This document shows positions 11,723 to 21,114 of a DNA stretch of 64,000 nucleotides, in pieces. How positions within the stretch are numbered: position 1 is the stretch's first letter; the number at the start of each line of letters is the position of its first letter. Below the pieces are notes generated by a model. It was not told where the DNA came from, made no database searches, and was given only the letters and a program-made list of their open reading frames with translations. The position numbers were made by a program, and so were the translations under genes. Source of the stretch: Rhododendron vialii (lineage: Eukaryota > Streptophyta > Magnoliopsida > Ericales > Ericaceae); contig NC_080557.1 of NCBI RefSeq assembly GCF_030253575.1, positions 44,716,501-44,780,500 of the forward strand, written 5' to 3'.

Positions 11723-11899
11723 GGCTCTGTTTGGAACCCATGGAAATGAAAGGAAAATTAAAAAAAAATTCTCTTCCATTGTTTGGTTGGAAGAGAAAGA
11801 GGGAAGAAAATAAAAATTTCAAGATAGTGAATAGTAAATTTTCTCTCACATTTTCCTTCTCTTTTATTTTCCTTTCCATGGATGGGTTCCATACAGACC
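11723..11899. mobile_element. Small foldback MITE nested in the Harbinger element
   Basis: GGCTCTGTTTGGAACCCATGG at the left pairs with CCATGGATGGGTTCCATACAGACC at the right, and the GGAAAATT-type inner parts also pair. TTA precedes the left end, but no matching copy follows the right end, so target duplication is unproven. Confidence 0.5.
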
Positions 11900-12294
11900 C
11901 CCTCTCTCTCTCTGAACAAAACCAGACCCCTATCTCTCTCTCTCTCAACCAGAGCTCTCTCCCTGAAAGTTTCGGATGACGATGAAGGTTTCAGAAGGCG
12001 CAGCCTGGAATTAGTTTCGGACGTCAACGATGATCCAACCCCTCTCTGAAATCAATTTTTGGCGACCTTCCAACGAAATCAGGTAACTTCGGCTGTCCAA
12101 AATTCTGGTAGAATCAGTGGGGTTGATAAGCTGTCAATTATAGCTGTAGTCAAATGGGGATAAAAATACCCATCTCTGCCATTTACCACCCGATTTGTTC
12201 CATTTTACATCCCCATTGGAGGGGTTTTTTTTCCATCCAGGTTGTATTTTAAGTATAGAATATGGTTTCCATCCCCCATTGGGGGATGCTCTTA

Positions 12295-13501
12295 GAGGTG
12301 GCAATTTGGGTTTAGTAATATGATTTCACTCAAACCATCTATTTATAATTAGCTCAAATTCACCGATATTTTATAATGAATTTATGAACCCATATAAACC
12401 CACATTTACATAGGTTAAAAATGAATTCATATGGGTTAGAATTAAAAGACCTACGTTTGCAAAAGAGTGAACTATGGGTAATCTCTATCGCTCCTGTACA
12501 CCTCCCATACGTAATAAACTACTATTTTTTTTGCTAGAAAAAAGATCCAGTGAGATGAGTACATCCTCACAAATTCTCTCTCTCTCTCTTTCTCTCCATT
12601 TCAAAGACTAATCTCCAAAATCGACCACTCTGACAAGGTCCGTTCCGGCGTTCTGCTAAGAACTTTTTCTTTTCGCGCTTTTTGTTCTTATTCAATTTTT
12701 TATGGATTCTTGATTGGTCTAGTCAAGACTCGGAACAGTAAAAATTAATTTACTTTTATCCAAATATTTTTAAAAATATGCACTTTGAAGCCAAAAAGAG
12801 TATTTTTTTGACTTTTTTTTTGTTAAAAAGTGGTTGTTTCCCAAAATAACTAGGTAAAAGTCATAATTTTTAACCTTTTCAATTTGTCTTGACGAGACAA
12901 ATCGAAAAATCTCAAAAGTAAAGCGCAAAACTAAAAAACGCGATTTTTTTTAATAAGGACGAAACCAAAAATATTCATAAAATTTTAAAAAATTCTTAAT
13001 GGAACAACACCTAATATATAATTACAGTTGATATTGTTTTTTGGCTAAACAAGCTAATTGGTTTATTTTTTGTCTTTATTTAAAAAAATTAGGTTTGGAC
13101 CATAATTTTTTACTTTTTCAATTCCTCTCTTCGAGTTGAATCAATAATCCACAAAAAATTAATGTGAAACTAAATAAACTCCAAAATCTTAGATATTACT
13201 ACAAAAAAAAATAGGATGAAAGTAAAAAATTTACTTTTCTATCTGATTCCTCACGTCAAGACGATCAATAAAGGTAACAGGTTTGTCGCAAAATGAACCA
13301 ATGCTGAAAAAAAAAATGTTGAATTAGGACAAAACCAAAAAAAAAAAAGGGAGAAAATGGAAAACGGGTCGGGTCGGGTTTAGGTATGACTTGACCCATA
13401 TTCGACCCAACCCGTTTCAACCCGGCTAATATTGACCAGTATTCGACCCACCAAATATTCAACATGTGACCCGTTTCAACCCGCTCATTTGTCATCTCTA
13501 G
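12295..13501. repeat. Patchwork of degenerate MITE sequence
   Basis: The stretch begins AGAGGTGGCAA and ends TTGTCATCTCT, possible worn inverted ends of a GTGGCAA-type hAT MITE. Two decayed relatives of the Tourist-like MITE at 52405-52731 lie within, at about 12700-12985 and 13030-13345. They share AAAAAGTGGTT.TTTC.CAAAATA, a GACGAGACAAAT-like block and TAATAAGGAC. An ACCCGTTTCAACCCG-type repeat fills 13369-13495. No gene is present. Confidence 0.5.
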
Positions 13502-14589
13502 AAAAACTAGACGGGGCAGCCATTTTGTACATGAGAAAGCAACTAAATGGCTTGCTCCCCAAGGTCACGAGTTCAAATTCTATAAAAGCCAAATATTTCA
13601 AACATTGACGCAACTAGATGTTTATTCGGTCGTTAACTTCAGAGTTTTGGAATTAGTCAAGGTGCTCACAAGGTGTCCCGAATATCCAGTTATAAAAAAG
13701 CAAAGTATTTTTTAATGACAAAAGAGAATTTATTTATCTTTGTCTCAAAGATTTAAGGATAAGGAGAAAGGGGCATCACAACGATAAGGAAACATCTCAA
13801 TAATGTTGACACCCAACCTATCGACAATCATATGCCATTTCAAATCCAAAGCAGAAAAGTTGACAAGATACGAACCAAAACAAAAAAGCCTCTCATAAGG
13901 ATAGGCCCAAATGAGAGGGGGAGACAGTTTCCAACCTAAATCGAAATAAAATTCCACATGAAAACAGGCCCCAATGGAAAAATATAACAGAGCCATAAAA
14001 ATATTTAATAAATTGCACAAATATCAAAGCCACAAGCTGATGAAAGGGTTGAAAAAGTTGTACATTTACATGGTCAAAAAAGTGATTGTTCTCTCCTAAG
14101 TAGCGAAAGAAGGATAAAGCAAGTGGTGCAAGGACCAATTGGTTGCTCATATGGTCATAGTCGTCGCATTTTTCAAGGGTTTAACTCCTCTTTGTGTGGA
14201 GGTTTTCTGTCCCTATTTGGGATTTGTATTCCTGGTTATGGGGTGTTAATTACTTCATTTTCCTTCTTCTTGACAGCTAATTTGTTGAAAGGTCAAATTT
14301 AATGTAATTCTATATGGTATGTGTGGATTAGAGTTAAAGAAATGGAAGTTGGGAGCAATAAAAGGTAACTCTACCCCGGTGGCCAAACTCAAGACTTGAA
14401 AGTTCGCTTTCTCTTAAATGTTTGATTCGAAACCACTTAATATTATCAATTTTAATAGGACCAGTCTATACGGGATTTTACCCCGATTTTAATCAGTCTC
14501 TCACAGATAAACGGTGATAAACGGTGAGATTGATCCTTAAAATTTAGTCGAGGTAATCGTAAGTTGGCTTGAATACTGTGAATTATAGT
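13502..14589. other. Intergenic; possible SINE scrap, no gene recognised
   Basis: Overlapping minus-strand open frames at 13745-14150 encode Phe/Leu-rich sequence with no recognisable domain, and I do not call a gene. GGTCACGAGTTCAAATTC at 13562-13579 resembles a pol III box B and may mark a SINE fragment. Confidence 0.35.
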
Positions 14590-14690
14590 AAAAGAAAGCA
14601 CGCACAGCTCTCTAAACTTTGAGGGAGGTTTTCGAGAGTAGTGAGTAGAGAGAGAGAGAAAATTCATTAGAGAGGTTTTCGAGAGTAGTG

Positions 14691-14733
<43 letters not shown>

Positions 14734-14785
14734 TTCATTAAAAACCGTGTCCAAAAATTTTGAGACCCCAAAACGAACAAGGCCC
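14590..14785. repeat. MITE-like sequence with (GA)n and an internal duplication; relative at 63830-63950
   Basis: GAGGTTTTCGAGAGTAGTGAGTAGAGAG followed by a GA tract and AAAATTCATTA occurs twice in tandem (from about 14621 and 14672). The right end, TTTTGAGACCCCAAAACGAACAAGG, recurs nearly unchanged at 63928-63950, so both belong to one repeat family. Confidence 0.6.
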
Positions 14786-15205
14786 GTTATCTTGCCTCCG
14801 AAGGAATGGGTTTGTCAATGGTGTCATGCAGGAATTATTGACCCCAATACAAAATTGGTTGTTAGATGTTTCGACAAAGGTTCACCACACCAACAAAATA
14901 AAAAGTCAAAAAAGTACTAATGTAGTAGTAATCCATGACCAAATTAGCAACCCAGGATTGAAGGAGCGTTTTGAACTTTCTCGGATCTATTAGTTCGGTG
15001 GTTGTTGGAAAAATTTATTTCAATTGGCTTAGAAGACGTTTTGTACTATGTTCCTCCCACCACACATAAAAAGCAAACATGTGCTGGCGTGATGCTTTCA
15101 TGTGTTTCTCTTTTGGATTTTTTTGGAAGCAGGTGTTCTTGTTGTTGCAAATTTATGAGAGAGTTTGGCAGTTTGCACTGTATTAGAGTCGTGTGTCCTT
15201 ATACA

Positions 15206-15507
15206 ATATATGGATGGATACTCCATTTTAACCTAATATTTTTAGTTTAATATAACCCATATGGCATTCTTGTTTTTAAACAACCACATCTATTTTTCTT
15301 ATAACCGGATATTTGGTTTATAGCTTGCGGGCACTTCGACTACTTGCGAATCTCTAATATATGGATGGATACTCCATTTTAACCTAATATTTTTAGTTTA
15401 ATATAACCCATATGGCATTCTTGTTTTTAAACAACCACATCTATTTTTCTTATAACCGGATATTTGGGTTATAGCTTGCGGGCACTTCGACTACTTGCTA
15501 ATCTCCA
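15206..15507. repeat. 151-bp direct tandem duplication
   Basis: The 151-bp unit at 15206-15356 is repeated at 15357-15507 with only a handful of differences. It starts at ATATATGGATGGATACTCC and ends at TACTTGC.AATCTC. There is no coding sense. Confidence 0.9.
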
Positions 15508-15540
15508 GTGACTCTAAGATTTGAAATTGTTGGCAAAAAT

Positions 15541-15605
15541 GAGATTCGAACTTGCGACCTTGAGAACGTGATCTTTAGTTACTTTGTCATACCCATTAGG
15601 CCAAA
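15541..15605 (-). mobile_element. tRNA-derived SINE head
   Basis: Read on the minus strand, TGGCCTAATGGGT (15591-15603) fits pol III box A and AAGTTCGAATCTC (15541-15553) fits box B, with tRNA-like spacing. No cloverleaf or CCA-ready acceptor stem is visible, so this is a SINE or decayed tRNA and not a working tRNA gene. Confidence 0.5.
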
Positions 15606-17138
15606 TCACTTGGTGTTTGAAGAACCATTGGTCTTTTGTATTGTATACAGATGTTTGCAATGATTTTCTTTTTTATGTAGGAGGTCTAATGTGATTGTAC
15701 ATTAAAGAAGGTTGCATTAAATGAGTTGTGTTTGAAATTTTGTAAAACACACATGGCACACTAAGAACATCCGCATGAGTCTCGGCAAATTCTTAATCAA
15801 ATTTTACCTTACAAAGTTCCGAATTTTACATAGTCACCCTTTGAGCTAGGGACACATCAGATGTGGCTGAGGTGTGCTACACCCGATGTGCCTCTAGCAT
15901 TTTTGATTGTTTAATTGTTCTTTTATATTAGGGAGTGTCCAATAGGTGCCACTTTCGGCTTAAACTTAAAGCAAAGAATAACTCGTCATATATTATTCGT
16001 GAGCACCAAGCATAAAGAAACATTACCCTTTTGATTTTACGGGGTCTTTCAAAAAACAAAAAACAATAATTAATGAACGGAACGGATCGGATCAGATCAT
16101 TTATATAGGATCCAAAAGTGGGCCCCACAAAATATCTATGCACAACTCTGTGCAAACTTGTCTGCGTTAGTAGCACAATTGTTAACAGAGGTGCTATTCA
16201 CATCTCGATGTGGGGCCTACTACCGGTCCCATACAAATTATTCAAGCTGTTCATTAAATCGAATCTGAATGAAAAGTTTGATGATTAGATCGAGTACTTT
16301 TAGGTATTGGATTGAGTTGATTTTTTTTTTTTATAGACAATTGAGTTGATTTTTTGCGGAGGCTGTTCAATTTTTTTAAAAAAAATTAATGAACGACTCG
16401 AATCATTTGTGTAAAATCCATAATGAGTGTCATCCATATCAAGATCCGCGCACGACTTGTGCACTATTTGTATGCGTCAACAGACTTACAGAGTAACAAA
16501 AATCAAAATGCTGGTATGAGAAATTACACTGTACTAGAAAACTGTACTATCTCCGATTCTTCGTCCTAATTTAATTGTCACTTTTGAGAGTTCGTACCAC
16601 TTTTCAATTGATAATATCTTATAATTTATATTGTTTTAAGTGATTTTGAAAACATTGTATTATAGAACAAATCGAAATCTATCAAACAAGATCTATATTG
16701 AATATAAAATTCATTACCAATTTAAAAATATAACTAATTTTTTTTATCTAGTTACAATAGAACTAAGACAAGTACACGGAGGGAGTACAAAAATGCAGTT
16801 CTTCACAGAGCCAGTTAACCCTTCAAACATCCAAATAGGAGTGACAAAATTGATTACAGTATGACTCTGGGCACCAATTTGAGAAAAAGTTACACACGAC
16901 TTCGGGTAATTTTATCCGTTCAAAAAATGTTTTAAACGATTTGGATTAAAAACAATCAATTAACGGTACAAATTTAATGGATTGTTTTTATTCCGGATTA
17001 TTTTGGACGGTCGAAATTGAAAACCGTAAACCTTATTCACGGCTCCTCCCCGAATAAGATTTTCTCCACCAATTTATTCGTATCCTTGGGTTCATCAGCA
17101 TGATTGAATAATCAGTCAAAAAATAAAAATAAAAATGG
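15606..17138. other. Intergenic with degraded foldback MITE pieces
   Basis: About 16060-16185 and 16188-16450 hold worn copies of the element at 33102-33477 (GTGGGGCC.ACTA..GGTCCCA..C, GAGTTGATTTTTT, ATCATTT.T). Small open frames such as 16640-16864 and 15928-16176 look spurious. The last few hundred bases flank the OXI1 3' end. Confidence 0.45.
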
Positions 17139-18846
17139 TTAGAACACAAGGAAATTGTTAGTTCCAGAGGGCTGGTCCAGTCCTTCAACCCACACCCCAC
17201 CATTGTTACAACAACTAATTTTCTTCTCCTTCTCTTGTTGATTCCTCCTGCTTTCCGATTCTTCACCATTACCACTTTCCTCTTTCGCAATCTTGAACAC
17301 CCCCCGCACAAAAGCCTCCACATCGATTCCCTCCTCTCCTCTCAATTCCTCCTCCTCGGGCCCCACCGGAGGAATGTACGGCGGACGCGTGATTTCGACC
17401 ACCGTTTCCCAATCGACGCCTCGGAAGAAACCGTGGCCCTTGATTCCCTCCAGCTGGATCCTCTGCTTCGGGTCCTTTTCCAGGAGCTTTCCAATCAGGT
17501 CCCTCAGCGGCGTTGGCTCCCCCACGAGCTCCGGTGCCTTCGTCAGGACGCGGTAGAAGGTCTCCTTCCGGCTCGACCCCCGGAACGGCGTCGCCCCGTA
17601 GAGCATCTCGTACAGAACGACTCCCAGGCACCACCAGTCGACGGAGAAGTCGTGGCCGTGGCCTGATATGATCTCGGGCGCCACGTACTCCTCCGTGCCC
17701 ACGAACGAGTTCGACTTCTCCACCGAGTCGGACTCGGGACTCGCCGCGTCGACGACTGGTTCCGGCGGAGATCCCGAGTACTCCGGCGAAATGCCGGAGT
17801 TGCAAAAAAACATGGACGGAAAGATTCGCGCCTTCTTCTTCTTCGTGTTCTTCAACTGTACTGAGCTTGGAGTCGATTTGGTAATCGAAATGGGTTGTGG
17901 AGATTTTAAGGAGAGTTTTGTGGAGAGATCGAAATCGACGAGCATTAGGTGCCCGCTCTCTTGTACCATAACGTTTTCTGGCTTCAAATCTCTGTATACG
18001 ATTCCTAATCCGTGCAAGTACTCCAATGCAAGTACTAATTCCGCAGCATAAAACCTGGAAAAAAAAAAAAAAAAAGGTAAAGAAATGGAATTACATCAAC
18101 CCTCCGATTCCGTCTAATTTTCGTTTCGTTTCGTTTCGAGTCGGATGTAACTCATATTCGATTCTTCGTTCGATACCTATTGAAAAATTATAAGTATAAA
18201 TCGCGTATGTACTCAGCTACACAATTGAGAAACCACGAATAATTTATATACGTCTGTGTATTGCGGTCTCTGTTTTTTTTTTTTTCGTTGCTCCTAGCAC
18301 GGTATTTGCTATTTTTTTTTTGAAACGGAAAAAAAAAAAAAACTAACAAACACCGTGCTAGTTTAGTTGGCTGATTTATCAAACAAAAATTTGATGATAT
18401 GTATAGGATTTAGGTGAGATTGAAAAAAGCATTATTTACCTGATGACATCGTCGGAAAACATTTTCTCCGTCTGTTTCTTTCTCAGCGAATTGAGATCAC
18501 GTCCTGGACAGTAATCGATCGCGTAGCCAACGATCTGATCCGTAGCGACAATTCCTCGTAACTTCGGCAAAAGCGGATGGTCGAAACACTTCAAAACCTC
18601 CTGTTCGAAGCAAATTCGTTTGTACTCGTTTATACCGTCGCTGTCGCTGCCAACCTCGTTCTTCGTCTTCTCAATCGAAGCTCTCGAAATTGCCTTCAAA
18701 GCGAAGAATTCGTTGTCGGACGATTGATCGTCGTTAAACTGGGCCAGAAACACGACGCCTTTGGCGCCGCGGCCGAGGGCGGAGATGATTTTCAGGCGGC
18801 TGAGCTCCAGCGACGGGACGTCCCGGCGGTTCTCTCCGTCGCACAT
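17139..18846 (-). CDS. OXI1: OXI1-like AGC-VIII serine/threonine kinase
   Basis: Two exons, 18846-18440 and 18054-17139, splice at an AG|G codon into 440 aa (Arabidopsis OXI1 is about 420). Visible features are the glycine loop GRGAKGVV (25-32), Lys51 in [14 protein letters not shown] (156-163), and DFD in place of DFG (176-178), the hallmark of plant AGC-VIII kinases. An insertion then runs to about 250, followed by the activation loop [14 protein letters not shown] with Ser252 as the expected PDK1 site, the kinase core to about 380, and a C-terminal FLVF hydrophobic motif of the PDK1-docking type. Matches such as [15 protein letters not shown] point to OXI1 rather than UNICORN. OXI1 is known to couple H2O2 and pathogen signals to MAPK activation. 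The coding region is GC-rich compared with its flanks, which produces long false open frames on the other strand. A TATA box lies at 18906-18914. Confidence 0.93.
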
Positions 18847-18905
18847 GGCAGGAGGGTAACAGGCTACCGGCGAGATTTCGGGGGAGTAATTGAATCTGTT
18901 GCGAA

Positions 18906-18914
18906 GTTTATAAA
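18906..18914 (-). promoter_or_regulatory. OXI1: TATA box of OXI1
   Basis: TTTATAAAC on the minus strand, about 60 bp upstream of the start codon at 18846, a normal distance for a leader of about 30 nt. Confidence 0.55.
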
Positions 18915-19625
18915 GCGTTGGGGGGAACTCGTTGAGGCGGTTGCCGGTTTTAGTAGGATTGTCGCGGAGAAAATAAAATCACATAATGAATTTACACCCG
19001 TGCGTAAGCGAGAACGCGAGCGTGATAATTTTTTAAAATAAATTATTTTAAAAACAACTAAATCAGGAATAGTGTGACCTAAGAGCCCGAGTGTAAAGCG
19101 AAGGCTAATAACAAGAGAAATCTGTGTATCGAAAGATTATGTGATTAAAGAAAGACTGTTTATAGTATTTTGATTTTTCAACGAGTTTATACTTTATATA
19201 GAGGAGTAATTGTCGAGACTTTTAGAGAGAGAGAGAGAGAGAGAGGGAGGAATCACTTTCTTGGTGAGGAAGTATTTTGTTGGAGGGAGTAGAGGGGGAT
19301 TTGAATGAGTGGACATTTTTATATGTTGGTGACACAGAGAGTGAGGTAATTGATGATCATCAATAAAATAGGGTGAGGTAATGGATGATAAAAATTGTAA
19401 AATAAAATAGGGAATTGATGAGGACGATAATGGGGTTCTAGAAGCGGCGGACAATTGGGCTTTTGCAGCTGAGGGCCCGTGAGGGCTTTTGTTAGACATG
19501 TGAGTCCTATAAAAATTGGTCCCTTCTCTTATCATTTGATGGTTTAGCCGTTTAGGTAGATTTTGGTAACAGATCGTATCGGGTCGTATTTGTGTCGTGT
19601 CAATTGAGTTCGTGTCATAAATTAC
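18915..19625. other. OXI1 upstream region
   Basis: No gene. It contains a (GA)n tract at 19225-19243. At 19560-19625 a GTGTCGTGTCAATTGAGTTCGTGTCA-like low-complexity stretch forms the left flank of the TAT retrotransposon. Confidence 0.4.
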
Positions 19626-19833
19626 TGTAGGGGTTCGATTTAGGAGGAGGGACCTTGGCCTGAACTAGTACTTCTCTTCCGCTGCTCTGTTCCTCCGCCG
19701 CTGAACCTGCAACAAGTCACTAAGGCTGGAATAGCCTAGTGACCCTCCGACGATCAAGTTAAATGTAAGGAGAGTTGCTTTTAGGTCTAGGGTTAGGAAA
19801 TATGGCATACCTCTCAAAGATGAATATCCCTTT

Positions 19834-19842
19834 GTATTTATA
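19834..19842 (-). promoter_or_regulatory. Sense-strand TATA box in the LTR
   Basis: TATAAATAC on the minus strand, the likely core promoter for genomic RNA. It lies outside the 55 bp that survive at the 5' end, so the 5' LTR remnant has no counterpart of it. Confidence 0.55.
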
Positions 19843-20571
19843 GACCTAGGTTAACTTGGGCTCCAAGCCAGTGCGTGGAGGTCACGCTTAGGTAACCGCC
19901 CTTGGTGACATCATAGATGACGCCACGGGATAAGACGGTTACGAAGCACATGGGCAGATGATCCTTTTCGCCACGTATCGCTCATGGTCCCCTCCTGCTA
20001 TGCTGCATTCTGCCAAAAGTCCCAAGCGGAATGTACACCTCGGTAACTAGCCGAAGTGTAAACAGGAGACTTGACTCCGAGCGAGTAAATAGAAAGATAT
20101 ACACAGGCCCATGTCAATATGAGGCCTCGGTTGATGGTGGTCCGGTTATATTACCGAGACGATTACCGAAGCCTCCACAATAGCCCCTCAAGTCCCTGGA
20201 GCGTTGCACCTCTGCTTCAGGGTCTTGATCCTATCGTATGAGACATCAGGCCTTGATCTTTCTTTTTAGAGAATAACCGAAGGGTGAAGTTGCTTCGGTA
20301 GATTTCGTTCAACCCGCGCCAGAGAAGAGCCACGTGTCAACTGTTGCCGAGATCTCAGAATCAAAAAGCTGCCTCGGCACGTGCCATGCCAGTTGATTGG
20401 TACGAAACGTCGCTTCGGTGACACGCGTCAACATGCCTAAGGTCCGAATATCCGGCGCCTGTCCTCGGTGCAGAGTCCTTGATACTAGCCGTTCGATGAT
20501 AACACATGTCGATGATCTAACGGCTCAATGCACGACGCTTCGTTTCCCGCGCAGCTTTCCATCTCTATCAA

Positions 20572-20581
20572 TATAAATAGG
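20572..20581 (+). promoter_or_regulatory. Antisense TATA box in the LTR (promoter of the antisense gene)
   Basis: TATAAATAGG on the plus strand, about 30 bp before the LTR edge. Transcription would start near 20605 and read towards the antisense gene. A leader exon ending at GAG|GTATGT (20705/20706) and an acceptor GTTAG (21104) give a leader intron before the ATG at 21115. Confidence 0.55.
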
Positions 20582-20603
20582 AGAGACAGAGGTGAGATCG
20601 TCA

Positions 20604-20620
20604 CCCTTTCTTCTGCTTCT
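20604..20620 (-). promoter_or_regulatory. Polypurine tract of the TAT element
   Basis: AGAAGCAGAAGAAAGGG on the minus strand directly abuts the 3' LTR start (TGACG). This is the expected position and composition of the plus-strand primer. Confidence 0.7.
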
Positions 20621-21114
20621 GAAGTCGAACCGCCGCCGCCGTATACTTCCAGCTTTCAGTCGAGATTTCGATCGTTTTGGTTGGGAGATCTTGCACAAAC
20701 TTGAGGTATGTCGACCTTCTTGCTTTATTCTTCACGTTTTGACCATTGTTTTGAGTTTTTCGCCGTTTTCTTGCACTTGTTACGGCTGAGCAACCGCTCG
20801 CCACCGTCTGGTTCAAGGCGGCGCTGGGCTTCTCCAGCGTTGTAAACGCTATTACCGAGGTCTAAACTCATCCCGAGACCTAGATTCATCCCGAGGCCAA
20901 AACTCATCCCGAGACCTAGACTCACCCTGATCCCAAGGGAAAGGACTTCTGTTTTTAGAAATTCTTCCGAGAGGGAAACGCCTTTATAGGAAACGATTGT
21001 CCGAGGACTCCGGGGAGCGATGACCATTCCGCACTGAGCGCTAGACATTGATTTTTTCCCTGAGCACATAGCTAACGGGTTTTTGTATTCCTTTCCTTGG
21101 TTAGGCAGAAGCGA

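Larger units (their letters stand above)
10639..12291. mobile_element. PIF/Harbinger-type element carrying only ORF1
   Basis: The ends GAGCAACTCCAATGG (left) and CCATTGGGGGATGCTC (right) are inverted repeats with a few mismatches. They are flanked by TTA on both sides (10636-10638 and 12292-12294), the 3-bp target duplication of PIF/Harbinger elements. Subterminal copies of CTCCAATGG-like motifs recur inside. The 1653-bp element contains one gene, the Myb/SANT-like ORF1 protein on the minus strand, and no DDE transposase, so it would need transposase in trans. A smaller foldback (11723-11899) is nested in it. Confidence 0.75.
19626..20603 (-). repeat. 3' LTR of the TAT element
   Basis: The LTR begins TGACGATC at 20603 on the minus strand and ends CCCCTACA at 19626 (978 bp). 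The terminal 55 bp at the 19626 side are repeated exactly at 30278-30332. A sense TATA box (TATAAATAC, 19834-19842, minus) and an antisense TATA box (20572-20581, plus) are both inside. Since the 5' copy was lost, LTR divergence can only be scored over 55 bp, where no difference is seen. Confidence 0.85.

Noticed and set aside
13745..14150. Two overlapping minus-strand open frames
   Set aside because: Phe/Leu-rich translations typical of AT-rich DNA, no domain, no promoter or splice support.
15541..15605. Possible tRNA gene on the minus strand
   Set aside because: Box A and box B are present, but no acceptor stem or full cloverleaf could be folded, so it is called a SINE head.
17235..18051. 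Several long open frames on the plus strand and in other minus frames across OXI1
   Set aside because: They are shadows of a GC-rich kinase gene. None shows a domain, while the kinase frame has all catalytic motifs.
21097..21114. Earlier start of the antisense gene
   Set aside because: The codon at 21097 is TTG and lies within the inferred leader intron (ending 21104). The first ATG in frame is at 21115.
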